Assembly: GCA_017311185.1 (NCBI GenBank)
Contig: JAESUZ010001269.1
Location: 1,674,001 to 1,738,000, forward strand
Source of the DNA: Proteles cristata cristata
Lineage: Eukaryota > Chordata > Mammalia > Carnivora > Hyaenidae
Direction of reading: 5' to 3'
DNA: 64,000 bases
Below the pieces are notes generated by a model, which saw only the letters and a program-made list of their open reading frames with translations, was not told the origin of the DNA and did no database searches. Both the position numbers and the translations under genes were made by a program. Shown in pieces: positions 40,506 to 51,213 of the stretch. Each line of letters opens with the position of its first letter. Within the stretch, counting starts at the first letter, position 1.

Positions 40506-40735
40506 CAGGGGCGCCTGGGTGGCTTAGTCGGTTAAGCGTCCGACTTTCGCTTGGGTCATGATCTCGCGGTTCGTGGGTTCGAGCCCCGCGTCGGGCTCTG
40601 TGCTGACTGCCAGCTCAGAGCCTGGAGCCTGTTTCAGTCTGTGACTCCCTCTCTCTCTGACCCTCCCCTGCTCACGCTGTCTCTCTCTCTCTCCTAGAAA
40701 TAAATAAAACATTAAAAAAAATTAAAAAAAAAAAA
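40506..40735 (+). mobile_element. CAN-SINE, young subfamily
   Basis: Full-length with 'ggcttagtcggttaagcgtc', 'gatctcgcggttcgtgggtt', 'gctgactgccagctcagagc' and tail 'tcctagaaataaataaaac'. Perfect 15-bp target duplication 'gaaaacaatacaaag' at 40491-40505 and 40736-40750. Confidence 0.96.
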
Positions 40736-41478
40736 GAAAACAATACAAAGTCAACATACAAAAACCAATTGTACTTCTATATTCTACTAACAAAAAAAAT
40801 TGAAAATGAATTTTTTATTCTGCTTACAAAAGTATCAGAAGACACAAAATTATTAACAGTAAGTTTAATCAAAGACATGCAGAACCTCTAGGCAGAAAAC
40901 TACAAACATTATTGAGAAAAATTAAAGATGACTCAAATAAATGGAGAGATATACTATATTCACGGATAGGAAGATTAGTGTTTTTAAGATATCAATTTTT
41001 CCCAAAACTGGTCTGCAGATCACTACAATGCAAATCAAAAGTCCCAGGAAGTTGTTTTTGTTTTTTTTTTTTTTTTAGAAATTGACAAGATTCTAAAATG
41101 CATACAGAAAAAAGAAAGAACTTAAGACATGCAAAACTTCCATGAAAGAGAAAAGCAAATTAGAGGACTTGTATTACTAGATTTCAAGATTACTGTAAAG
41201 CCACAGTATTCAAAACAGTGTAGAATTGGTATATATACTGACAAATAGATTAAAGGAACAGAAAAGAATCCAAACTCCACACTAATATCAATATCTTAGC
41301 TTTGACCAAGACATTTCATTCACAGAGGTAAAAACAGAATCTTTTTAACACATGGTAATGGGACAAACTGATTTAAAAAATATATGGGAAAAAACTAAAC
41401 CTTGATTTCTATCTCTCAACATATACAAAAATTCATTTGATATGGATCACAGATCTAAACATAAAAACTAAAAATATA

Positions 41479-41692
41479 GGGGTGCTTGGGTGGCTCAGCT
41501 GGTTAAGCATCTGACCAGCTCAGGTCATGATCTCACAGCTCTTAGGTTCAAGCCCACATCGGATTCTGTGCTAACAGTTCCGATTTTGTGTCTGGAGCCT
41601 GCTTCTGATTCTGTGTCTCCCTCTATTTCTGCCCCTCCCCTGCTCATGCTCTGTCTCTCTCCCTCTTTCAAAAATAAACATTAAAAAAGTAC
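41479..41692 (+). mobile_element. CAN-SINE, feliform type
   Basis: 'gtgcttgggtggctcagctg', 'gtcatgatctcacagctctt' and 'ctggagcctgcttctgattc' with 'aaaaataaacattaaaaa' tail, inside the L1 ORF2 remnant. Confidence 0.92.
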
Positions 41693-42783
41693 TTTTTAAA
41701 GCTAAAACTATAAAGCTGTGAAAGAAAACAGAGTATCTTTGTATCTTTGGGATTAGCAAGTTTTATTAAAAAGATCACAAAAAAAAAAGCACCAAACATT
41801 AAAAAAAGACTTCATCAATAAAAAAAAATCTGCCATCAAAAAGGATCATTAAAAATATCAAGAAGTGAAAAGTTGAAAGAAAATGTTCATTATACATATT
41901 TCTAACTTACATTCAGAATATTTAAAAACAACGTTTAAAACCAATAACACAAAGAAATAAACAACCCAATTTAAGACTGGGTGAAACACTTCAGCAGAAA
42001 GGTCACAAAAGTCAAGTAAGCCAACAAGCACATGAAAAGATGCTCAAAATCACTAGTCACCAGAGGAATACAGTTTAAAACCACAATGAAGTACCATCCT
42101 ACACCCATCAGAATAGCTAAAAGTAAAAATCTGACAACACCAAATATAGATGAGATTTTAGAACAACTGTAACTCTCATACATTGCTGGTGGGCATTTAA
42201 AAAATATTACTTTGGTAGGTTCTTAGAAAGTTAAACATATACCTATGCTAAGACCCAGAAATTTCATTCTTAGGTATTTACCTAATGAAAATGAAAGCAT
42301 ATGTTCACAAAAAGACTTGTACGAGAATGCTCACTGCAGCCTTAGTGATAATAGTCCCAACCTGAAAAAACAAGTTCTCATCCACAGGAGAATAAATTGT
42401 AGAATTATGGTGTATTTACATAATAAAATATTACTCAGCAATTTTAAAAAGAGAAAAACGAACTATACATAAAACATCATGAAAAATCTCCAAAATGGCA
42501 TACAAGTGGAAGAAACCAGGCACAGAGTAATATTGTATGATTCCATTCATACAGTATGGTGCTGAGTTCAAGAGCAGGTAAAACAAATTTACAATAATAG
42601 AAATAAGAGTATTTGCATCAAAAACAATAAACTACTTAGGAATGAATAAATTTAACCAATGAACTGAAAGATCTGTGCACTGTAAGAGATTGATAAAAAG
42701 AAACTGAAAAAGACACAAATAAATGGAAAATATCTTGTCTGCTCATGGTTATGAAGAAATAATATTGTTAAAATGCCCATAAT

Positions 42784-43023
42784 GAGGCACCTGGGTGGCT
42801 CAGTCGGTTAAGCATCAGACATCAGCTTAAGTCACGATCTCAAGGTTCAGGAGTTCAAGCCTCGCATTGGACTCTGTGCTGACAGGTTGGAGCCTGGAGC
42901 CTGCTTTGGATTCTGTGTCTCCCTCTCTCTCTCTGCCCCTTTCTCAATCATGCTCTGTCCCTCTCTGTCTCTCTTTCAAAAATAAATAAACATTTAAAAA
43001 AGTTTTTAATTAAAAAAATAAAA
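42784..43023 (+). mobile_element. CAN-SINE, feliform type
   Basis: 'gaggcacctgggtggctcag', 'tcggttaagcatcagacatc' and 'ctgctttggattctgtgtct' with an A-rich tail. Confidence 0.94.
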
Positions 43024-43912
43024 AATAAAATTCCAACGGCAATGTTCATAGAAGTAGAAAAACAATCCTAAAATTTGTGTGGAACCAAAACCGATCACAA
43101 CCAGCCAAAGCAATCTTGAGAAAAAGAAACAAAGCAAGAAGCATCGTATTTCCTTATTTCAAACCATATTACAAAACTATAGTAATCAAAACAGTACGGT
43201 ACTAGCATAAAAATAGACACAGAAGTCAATCAAACAGAATCAAGAGCCTAAAAATAAAGCTACACACATATGATCAACTAATCTGGGACAAGGGAACCAC
43301 AAATACACAATGGAAAAAGGCTATTCTCTTTAATAAGTGGTGCAGGGAAACTGAATATCCACATGTAAAAGAATGAAATTGGATTTCTATCTTATGATGC
43401 TCACAAAAATTAACTCAAAATGGATTAACTCAACATGTGAGGCCGAAACCATAAAACTACCAGAAGAAAACATAGGGAAAAGGTTCCTGGACACTGGTTT
43501 TAGCAATGATTTTCTTTAGATATGACATCAAAAGCACAAGCAGCAAAAGCAAAAACAAACAAGTGAGACTATATCACACCAAAAAGCTTCTGCACAGCAA
43601 AGGAGGCAGCAACAAAATGAAAAAGTAACATACAGAATTGGAGAAAATATTTGCAAACCGTTTTTCTGTTAAGGGCTTAATATCCAAAATATATAAGAAA
43701 CCCATACAAGTCAAGAGAGAATAATAATAATAATCTAATTTAGAAATGAGCAAAGGACCCAAATAGACATTTTTCCACAAACAGTTCATACAGATGACCA
43801 ACAGATGCACGGAAAGGTGCTCAACATCACTAATAATCAGAGAAATGTAAATCAGAACCACAGTGAGATATCACTTCACAATTCTTAAGATCGTTACTAT
43901 TTATAAAAACAA

Positions 43913-44135
43913 GGGGCGCCCCCATGGTTCAGTCAGTTAAGCATCTGACTCTTGATTTTGGCTCAGATCATGATCTCACAGTTTGTGCGACCAAGCCCCA
44001 CTTCAGGCTCTGTGCTGACAGCATGGGGCCTTGAATTTTCTCTCTCCCTTTCTCTCTGCTCCTCTTCTGCTTTTGCTCTTGCTCTTTCTCTCTCTCTCAA
44101 AATAAATAAACCTTAAAAGGAAACAAAATATAAAA
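43913..44135 (+). mobile_element. CAN-SINE, older subfamily
   Basis: 'ggggcgcccccatggttcag', 'gcatctgactcttgattttg' and a CT-rich body with 'aaaataaataaacctt' tail. It shares an A-rich spacer of only a few bases with the next SINE. Confidence 0.92.
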
Positions 44136-44145
44136 AACTAAACAA

Positions 44146-44308
44146 GGGATGCCTCAGTGGCTCAGTCAGTTAAGTGTCCAGCTCTTGGTTTCAGCTCAGG
44201 TCATGATCTCACAGTTCTTGAGATCAATCCCTGCATTGAGCTCTGAGCTGAGAGCATTGAGCCTGCTTGGGATTCTCTCTTTCTCCCATTCTCTCTGCCC
44301 CTCCCCTG

Positions 44309-44340
<32 letters not shown>

Positions 44341-44395
44341 CTCTCTCTCAAAGTAAATAAACATTTAAAAAATAATAAGTAAAAAAAAAACAAAA
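44146..44395 (+). mobile_element. CAN-SINE, older subfamily
   Basis: 'gggatgcctcagtggctcag', 'gctcttggtttcagctcagg' and a (CT)n body at 44309-44337. Tandem with the previous SINE in the same orientation, suggesting insertion into its A tail. Confidence 0.92.
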
Positions 44396-45276
44396 ATAAA
44401 ACAAAAATCAAGAAAGAACAAATATTGTCAAGGATGTGGAGAAAAGGGAACACTTGTGCACTGTAGGTGGGATTGTAGTATTAGTACAATTAGTACAGTC
44501 ATTATGGGAAACAGTATGGAGATTCCTCAAAAAATTAAAAATAGAACTACCATATGATCCAGCAATCTCACTTCTGGGTGGATATACATTTGAAGGAATA
44601 TCCTGAAGAGATATCTGCCACCCCATATTCACTGCAGCATTATCCACAATAGCCAAGACACAAAAAAGCTAAGTATCCATCAATGAATGAACAGATAAAG
44701 AAACTGATAGATATACAATGAAATATTATCCAGCCATAAAGTAGAAGGAAATCCTGCCATTTGTGACAATATAGATGAACCTAGAGGGCATTACACTAAG
44801 CAAAATAAGCCAGGCAGAGAGAGAAAGACAAGTGCTCTATGGTCTCACCTATAAGTGGAATCTAAGAAAGTCAAATTCATAGAAACTGAGTTGACTGGTG
44901 ATTGCCAGGGGCTGGGGATGGGAAAAATGGGGAGACGTTGGTCAAAAGGTACAAACTTCCAGTGATAAGATTAATAAGTTCTGGGTATCTAATATATAGC
45001 ATGGTGACTGTAGTGAACAATACTGAATTATATACAATAAAGAGTCATATCTTTTAGATACAAACCAACATATGATGAAATGAGGACACTTGGATTTGTT
45101 TCAAAATAATCAGCAAATTGTTTTGAATGGGGATGAAAGTGGGGAAACTTTATAGATGAAATTACACTGAGTTGATAATTGTGGAAGCTGAGTGGTGGGT
45201 ACGTGGAGCTTCATTACACCACACTCCCTCTTTTTATATATATTTTAAATTTCCCACATAAAAAGTTTTCTTTATT

Positions 45277-45407
45277 ACAGCACCTGGGTGGCTCAGCTGG
45301 TTGAACATTTGATTCTTAATTTTGACTCAGGTCATGATCCCAGGGTCATGGGATTGAGCCCTGCATCAGGCTCCACGCTGAGCATGGATGGAGCTTAAGA
45401 TTCTCTC

Positions 45408-45441
<34 letters not shown>

Positions 45442-45444
45442 AAA
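45277..45444 (+). mobile_element. CAN-SINE, older subfamily
   Basis: 'cacctgggtggctcagctgg', 'catgatcccagggtcatggg' and a CT-rich body ending in a short A run. Target duplication 'aaaaagttttctttatta' ahead and 'aaaaagttttctttacta' behind. Confidence 0.93.
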
Positions 45445-45462
45445 AAAAAGTTTTCTTTACTA

Positions 45463-46289
45463 ATCAGTTCCCTAAATAAACAACTCCAGCCTGGAAAATA
45501 GTGGAAGTTTTCCACAGTTGGTGCTATTAGTACATATGAAAATACCTAACAATCAGGACAACATTCATGTTTTGTCCAGTCTAATTCTGTGTCTTCTACC
45601 ATCAATTGAAATTCAAAAAAAATTTTTAAATCAATAATTTTTAAAAGACATTTATGGATCTTAAATATCAACCTAAAAGAATAGGGCAACATACCAAATG
45701 TCTAACACACTCTCAGTCCCATTTGGAATCCATCATAATGAACTTATCTAAATCATTCTGGAACACATTTTAAAACAGCCTTTGGAAACTATGCAAATAA
45801 TGAGTTTCATATGCTTACTAACTACCAGGAAAAATAGTCCTTCCTTGTAATTATCCTGAAAGTATGCCTTCAGGTCTACGGTTTGAGAATTCAGTTAAGT
45901 CTTCAAATTTCAAGAAATGCCCCGTAGTTTTCACAAGGCTGGATCATGCTACATCTTATTATGCATTTTGAAGACATTGGTCTTTTTAAGTCTATCTCAT
46001 TAAGAAAAGTGTTTCGTTCCCTTGGGCAACTAAAAGATATTCTATTTCTTTTTTAAAATCTGTAGAGTTAACATACTCTGCTAATGTAAGGAGACTCATT
46101 ACTCTTAAGAAATTTACCAAAACTGAGAGTATTCTAGATGCAGATGCGTCATGATTTTGAATCATGGCGGTAGCCCCAGTATTTTGAAAGGTAGAATAAC
46201 ACTGAGCTCAATAAATATACTGGCCACAATAGAAGAAACTCCTGGGTACAGCCCAAAAGAATTACAGAATTACAAAATTCCATAACATG
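45463..46289. other. Intronic, unassigned
   Basis: AT-rich, no element or gene recognised. Confidence 0.4.
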
Positions 46290-46440
46290 AGGGAATTTAG
46301 AGTTCATACATTCCAACCAGCATATTGTATAAATGAGAAACTGAAGCCCACAACAGTTGCCTGATTCACTCGAAGTCACGCAGATATCAGGAGCTTTAAC
46401 AGAACTCAAGTCTCCCGACTCCAAACCAGCACCATCATCA
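46290..46440 (-). mobile_element. MIR-like SINE, reversed
   Basis: 'aaatgagaaactgaagccca', 'gattcactcgaagtcacgca' and 'caagtctcccgactccaaac' match the reversed MIR pattern of decayed age. Confidence 0.55.
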
Positions 46441-46726
46441 ATGTTAACTTGCTTATCAAGCAGGGCACCTCCCTAAGGACCGAATTCACACGTAGACATA
46501 GAAAAAACACCAAGGATATCAGCTTCTTCTTTCAAAGACTAACATGACTTCTCTAACATAATATTTCCAAGATGTTATCTGCGTATCAGGAGGAAGAAAA
46601 AAAGAATGCAAAACTCTATCCTAGCAAACACACTTTTAATTGTCAGGAAAACAGGATCAAAGTGGGGGAGGGGGTAATATTGGATACCAGATTCTTAAAT
46701 CTGTTAATGTGAACTCTAGGACCGCT

Positions 46727-46799
46727 AAAAAAAAAAAAAAGAAGAAGAAGAAGAACAAAGAACAAAGAAGAAGAAGAAAACTAGAAGAAGAAGAAAAGA
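46727..46799. repeat. A-run plus (GAA)n purine tract
   Basis: An A run followed by imperfect GAA triplets with AACAAAG interruptions: a 70-base pure or near-pure purine stretch. Confidence 0.9.
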
Positions 46800-47089
46800 C
46801 AAATTGTAAACTGAAATAAAGCCAGAAAAAAAAAGGGGGCTTAGCCTCGTTAAGTCCACTGCTCATAAAGCCAATTCATCATCATTTAAGAACCTGCTAT
46901 GTTATTTTAAGAGCTGAGACAGGGAACTTAAAGGGGAAAAGTCCTAATTAGAGACTGTTCTCAAAGAACTGAGATGTCAAAAATTCTTTGTCAAATATCA
47001 TTGTCATCTGATGCAAGGACCCTCCCCCACTCCCAGGGCATAATGAATGCATTAAGGAGGTTGGCAGTCAGCTCACATTTTTCCTCTCC

Positions 47090-47545
47090 ACCCACGTTCT
47101 TGCATTCATAGTGGGCGATTTCAATGTCCCTGTGCATTATTCATTCATCCAACACCATAGCCTCTTGGTTCCCTGACTGCCATTATCTGATAAATTTCAT
47201 CTGTACTCAATTTCAACTCACTCTCATGTGCCGACCCTAGACCAATGTTTCTGAGACTTTAATGTGCGTACAGTTACCTAGGAATCTTGTTCAAATGCAG
47301 ATTCTGATTTAGTAGGCTTGAGGAACAAGGCACCAAGATTCCTCATTTCTACAATTGCCCAGTCGATATTAATGCAGTTCCTCCATGACTACCCTTTGAG
47401 GAGCAAGACCCCAGACCTTGTCATCACCTGGAGCTGCTCTACTTTCAAAATCCTTGAAAACCTCTTTTTGACTATAGTCTCCTCCTTCCTACTTCCTTCT
47501 GCATGTAGAACAAGTTCATTGAATTCAAATTTCCATCCTCCTTGA
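47090..47545 (+). mobile_element. Fossil CR1-clade LINE, endonuclease region
   Basis: One frame reads FIVGDFNVPVH near 47107-47139, matching the GDFN motif of non-LTR endonucleases; further on 'PDLVITWSCST' (about 47410-47442) fits the LVxT segment that precedes the catalytic SDH in CR1-like elements. A MER5A-like piece interrupts it. Highly decayed. Confidence 0.4.
47243..47345 (+). mobile_element. MER5A-like hAT transposon fragment
   Basis: 'ccaatgtttctgagacttta', 'ttacctaggaatcttgttca' and 'gattctgatttagtaggctt' follow the MER5A (Charlie/hAT) consensus order. Confidence 0.6.
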
Positions 47546-47549
47546 CTCC

Positions 47550-47910
47550 CCTTTATGCTTTTTCCAGCAAAGTGCTGAAATGGAGCAGTTCCCCAAAAAA
47601 AGATGAGGCAGGCAGATACCGTGCTATTCAGGCAGAGGTGCCAGTGGGAAATTGGAAGCCAGAGCCTGCCATTCAGGAGAGAGGCGGCAATTAGAGATAT
47701 AAATTTAGGTGCTATCCACATAGAAATGAACATCCTGCCCAGACAAGTGGATGTGCTGCCCAGAAATAGTGTTTAGAGAGAGAAGGGCCAAGGGAAGAAC
47801 CCTGGGAAACACCAATATTTGTGGAGCAAGTGGAAAATAGGATTCATGAAAGGACACTATGGAGGGCCACAGCAGGCAGAGAACTTGGAGGCGGGGGTGT
47901 CTTGGCGGCC
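47550..47910 (-). mobile_element. Fossil CR1-clade LINE, RT region
   Basis: On the minus strand, frames read 'LVFPRVLPLALLSLNTI' and then 'VHFYVDST', a degenerate form of the CR1/L2-type RT run that ends in YADD. It lies head-on to the endonuclease-region fossil just before it, so these are two separate pieces or an inverted one. Confidence 0.45.
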
Positions 47911-48618
47911 AAGGAAGGTGCAAATTTCAAAACAGAAGGAGACCTTTCCAAACTACTACCTATGAAATCCCTCCGGTCAAGCCAGGTTATTTTGCTCACT
48001 ATTCCCTAACTGTGTCTAATGACATTCCAACTTCTAAGCTCAGAGTCACTTAGCTTTGCTTAGGAGGCTCATCTGTCCCCATCTCTTCTTACCTAACCTT
48101 CCAGAGATACCCACACAGACACTAAATTGTCCTCACAGGACCCGGCACGATGCCTTGACCAGAGAAAGGGCTTGATAAATGCTTGATGGTATCCATGCAG
48201 ACTCAAACAATAACCATCTTCAGGCTTAACTATATGCATGGTGATAAACCTGGTCAAGTGGTCAGTAAAAATACGTGTGCACCCAGAGAGCATATAAGCT
48301 GCATCTGAAATCTGTTCTACCCAAGAAATTCTTGGACATAGGGTTGACATAAATATATGTCACTGCTGAGTATAGGAAAGGAAAAATGTCCTAAAATTGA
48401 AATGCATATAATTTGTATGGCAACACTGGGAAAATCTAACACAGGGCCATTTGCTAATGAAATCAAATCTTTAAGATTTTTATGATAGGATAGAAACACA
48501 GTGACTTCAGTGAGTCAGTAATTATCTCACACAGAGATAACAGGAAAAGGAGAGAATAAAGGAAATAATTAACAAAGATCTCTAAATGTAGACCAATTGT
48601 CAAATTGTTTAGTATACC

Positions 48619-48620
48619 AA

Positions 48621-48688
<68 letters not shown>

Positions 48689-48737
48689 AAAGAAGGAAGG
48701 AAGGAAGGAAGGAAGGAAGGAAGGAAGGAAGGAAGGA
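48619..48737. repeat. Compound (GAAA)n-(GGAA)n microsatellite
   Basis: About 74 bases of GAAA units run directly into about 45 bases of GGAA units, ending at GGATGG. All-purine on the plus strand. The Lys/Glu- or Phe-rich open frames across it are artefacts. Confidence 0.97.
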
Positions 48738-50065
48738 TGGAAGTTCCCTGCTCATCTCCTTCTTACATCCAATCACAGCCTGTGGGAGCAAGATTATTAG
48801 AACTTTACAAAATGAGGCAAATTCACTCCAGGGAGGAAAGAATCAGAAGATAAATACTAATGCAAAAGAATTTCTTACAGCTTCAGCTACTTTCAAATTT
48901 CACAACTGGGAAGAGGACTGAGTCCCTAGCAATATATTATTCTAGTTCCTCTCTTTTCACAATTGGCTGGACCCCAGGAAGGAAGGTGTCATTGAAAACT
49001 GCTACTGCACGCTGCCTGTAGGGCTGTGGGATCTTCTGCTCTCAGCTCCTGGGGCTGTTTTCTTTGGACACTATCACTCAAAGCGCTTAAGCTTACAAAA
49101 CCCCTTTACAATCATTTTTCATAACTTCCAAGAGCAACTCAGTGTGGTTTTCTCCATTTCACAGATTAAAGTCTCTGGCACACAAGGTGGCATGCCCCGA
49201 GGTCACGAATTGTTTCAATGCCCATTAATTAATATTTATTGAACCACTACCTTGGGCTCCTCCACCACATCCACCCACACAGACAGCAACATCAATGGCC
49301 AGGCCTCATGAACCAGAACTCTACCCTTGGACTTTAAAAACCTGTGGCTGCTGTCGGCATCAAACCCCAGAGTCCTGTGTTAGTCCAGTGGCCAGCGATG
49401 CTGCCCGGGCCCTGCCGCCTCCCTTCTCCCAAGCTGGAAGGCCGAACACATGGGCGTTCTCTTCTGGCTCCTGTCAAATTATGTGAGATGCGGTCCTTTT
49501 GCTGCTTGCTCTACTCGTGAAATAGAGCGAGGCTTTGTGTAAGGGAGTTGAAGTTCTGCAATCACTGCGCTGCTCTAGCCACAGGGTGATCTGACTAACA
49601 CAGTGTTTCCTGAGCAGAGCTCTGCGAGAAAGAACGAGTCCTGGCATATGGGAGGCTCTTGCACCTGAGGCTCTTGCATATGTCAGGCTCCTTCTGACAG
49701 CAAAATGCCACCTTTAGGTTCATGTATGTGAATCTTCCTTTTCTAGGTTCTTCCTTTAAATGTGATATCCTGATAAGATAAATAGTATCTTTGTGTAAAT
49801 GAGTTCCTCACCAAGTAGAAAAAGATGGATGCTGAGCCCCTGAGTCCCTGGAGAACCAGGGGAGAAAGCAAAAAGAAAACAAAAACCAAAACCAAAACCA
49901 AAAAGCAATCAGAACTTTCATCCTCTATAATTTTGCCATGTGCTCCTTCGCTTACAATAAGGAGTATAATTGTTGGAGCTGATGCATGTTCTTTCTATAA
50001 GCTGAATTGGTCATGTATCCACAGTCCATATTTTACATGATCTGACAATTCTAAAAAGAAGTTAA
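48738..50065. other. Intronic, unassigned
   Basis: A weak reversed MIR signature may lie at 49085-49215. A short AAAACC repeat lies at 49880-49903. The rest is unique-looking with no gene. Confidence 0.4.
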
Positions 50066-50286
50066 GGGGCACGTGGGTGGCTCAGTTGGTTAAGCATCCG
50101 ACTTCAGCTCAGGTCATGATCTCACAGTCCATGAGTTCAAGCCCGCGTCGGGCTCTGTGCTGACAGATCAGACTCTGGAGCCTGCTTCAGACTCTGTGTC
50201 CCCCTCTTCTCTCTGCCCTCCTATGCTTGTGCTCTGTCTCTCTATCTCTCCTCCTCTCTCTCAAAAATAAATAAACATTAAAAAAA
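50066..50286 (+). mobile_element. CAN-SINE, feliform type
   Basis: 'ggggcacgtgggtggctcag', 'cgacttcagctcaggtcatg' and 'gctctgtgctgacagatcag' with 'aaaaataaataaacatt' tail. A short target duplication around 'agttaa' is plausible. Confidence 0.94.
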
Positions 50287-50859
50287 ATAAGTTAAATTGT
50301 GTTTTCATTGTGAAGAATTTGACCAAATGTACTAAGATGCCCTCTACTCCATTCAGTGACAATAGAAGTGAAAAAAAAAAAAAAGTAAAAGAGCTTAGCT
50401 TTTCAATTGTGAAGCATATTTCCACACTGCATTGCTATTTTAGTCATGCATATTTGAGTATATTGTCACCCTTATTGCAAAATATCTTTCTAACTGAAAT
50501 TACATCATTATACATAATGGAAATGGAAAAAAACAATGATTGTCTTTCAAAAGGTCAAAATGAAGCCTACTGCTTGGAAAAGTCCTTTTTCAAAGGTACA
50601 GTGGTTCTTCCTTAAACATTTTCAGATTGCACCTGTTCTGCAAAAAAATAGTATTTTTGCAATGAAGCAATCCACACCTGCCAGTATGTGAAAATCACCA
50701 GCAAATGGATAATTACCTACAACCAAACAAAAGAGCACTTTCATCGGGAGATTCCCAAGTTTTTAAAACATTCTAATTTGGCACAACAAAGTGATTTAAA
50801 AGTTATAAGCATACACAATTTCAAAGCAACCTTCCTCTTTATTTCCAGAAAAGCAAAAT

Positions 50860-51168
50860 AACCATATTTTAGGTTTCAGTACATCTTTATTTAAATGTGT
50901 TCTGAACGCCAATTGGTATTTCTTTAGCTAGAAGAAAGAATGGCATTTAATAAGCCATCCCTCTTGCAGTGCCACTGTCTGCCTGATTACATTTTCCTAA
51001 TACAACTAATCTTATTAATACGTTGGCATGTGAACTCATTATTTTTCTGCTGTTAAAAGCCAACTTGTGGTTTGCTTTTACTCTTTCAAATACAATTAGC
51101 AAAGCTCTCCAGTGCCTGAAAGGGCCTTTTCATTCTGACAAATTATTCCCTGGCTGGCCTTAAAAAAA
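50860..51168. promoter_or_regulatory. Candidate conserved noncoding element
   Basis: A repeat-free block with many homeodomain-like TAAT/ATTA cores ('cctgattacattttcc', 'ctaatcttattaatacg', 'acaattagcaaag'), typical of deeply conserved enhancers. It sits in the longest repeat-poor part of intron 3 (about 50.6-52.4 kb). No alignment was available, so this is inference. Confidence 0.25.
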
Positions 51169-51213
51169 GGGGGTGAGGACAAAAAGGGGTGACGGCTGGT
51201 GGGGGGGAGGGGG
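51169..51213 (+). repeat. G-run cluster, possible G-quadruplex
   Basis: Runs of 5, 4, 7 and 5 G residues are separated by loops of about 12, 11 and 1 bases. The first loops are long, so stability is uncertain. Confidence 0.4.

Larger units (their letters stand above)
40469..42600 (+). mobile_element. Old L1 ORF2 3' half and 3' UTR
   Basis: It includes 'tactatattcacggatagga', 'tgcaaatcaaaagtcccagg', 'agccacagtattcaaaacag', 'tggatcacagatctaaacat', 'caccagaggaatacagttta' and 'ttgctggtgggcatttaa'. The order follows L1 ORF2 from the thumb region to the end. Many stops and indels. It is interrupted by CAN-SINEs at 40506 and 41479. Confidence 0.8.
42601..45260 (+). mobile_element. Second L1 ORF2 3' part and 3' UTR
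   Basis: A separate L1 begins here, since ORF2 phrases restart: 'acttaggaatgaataaattt', then 'gtgtggaaccaaaaccgatc', 'caaagcaatcttgagaaaaa', 'taaaactaccagaagaaaac', 'gcacagcaaaggaggcagca' and 'atatgatccagcaatctcac'. The 3' UTR follows with 'gaaactgagttgactggtga' and 'gtgactgtagtgaacaatac'. It is less decayed than its neighbour and carries three CAN-SINEs. Confidence 0.82.

Noticed and set aside
48597..48853. Lys/Glu/Arg-rich ORFs
   Set aside because: They are translations of the GAAA/GGAA microsatellite.
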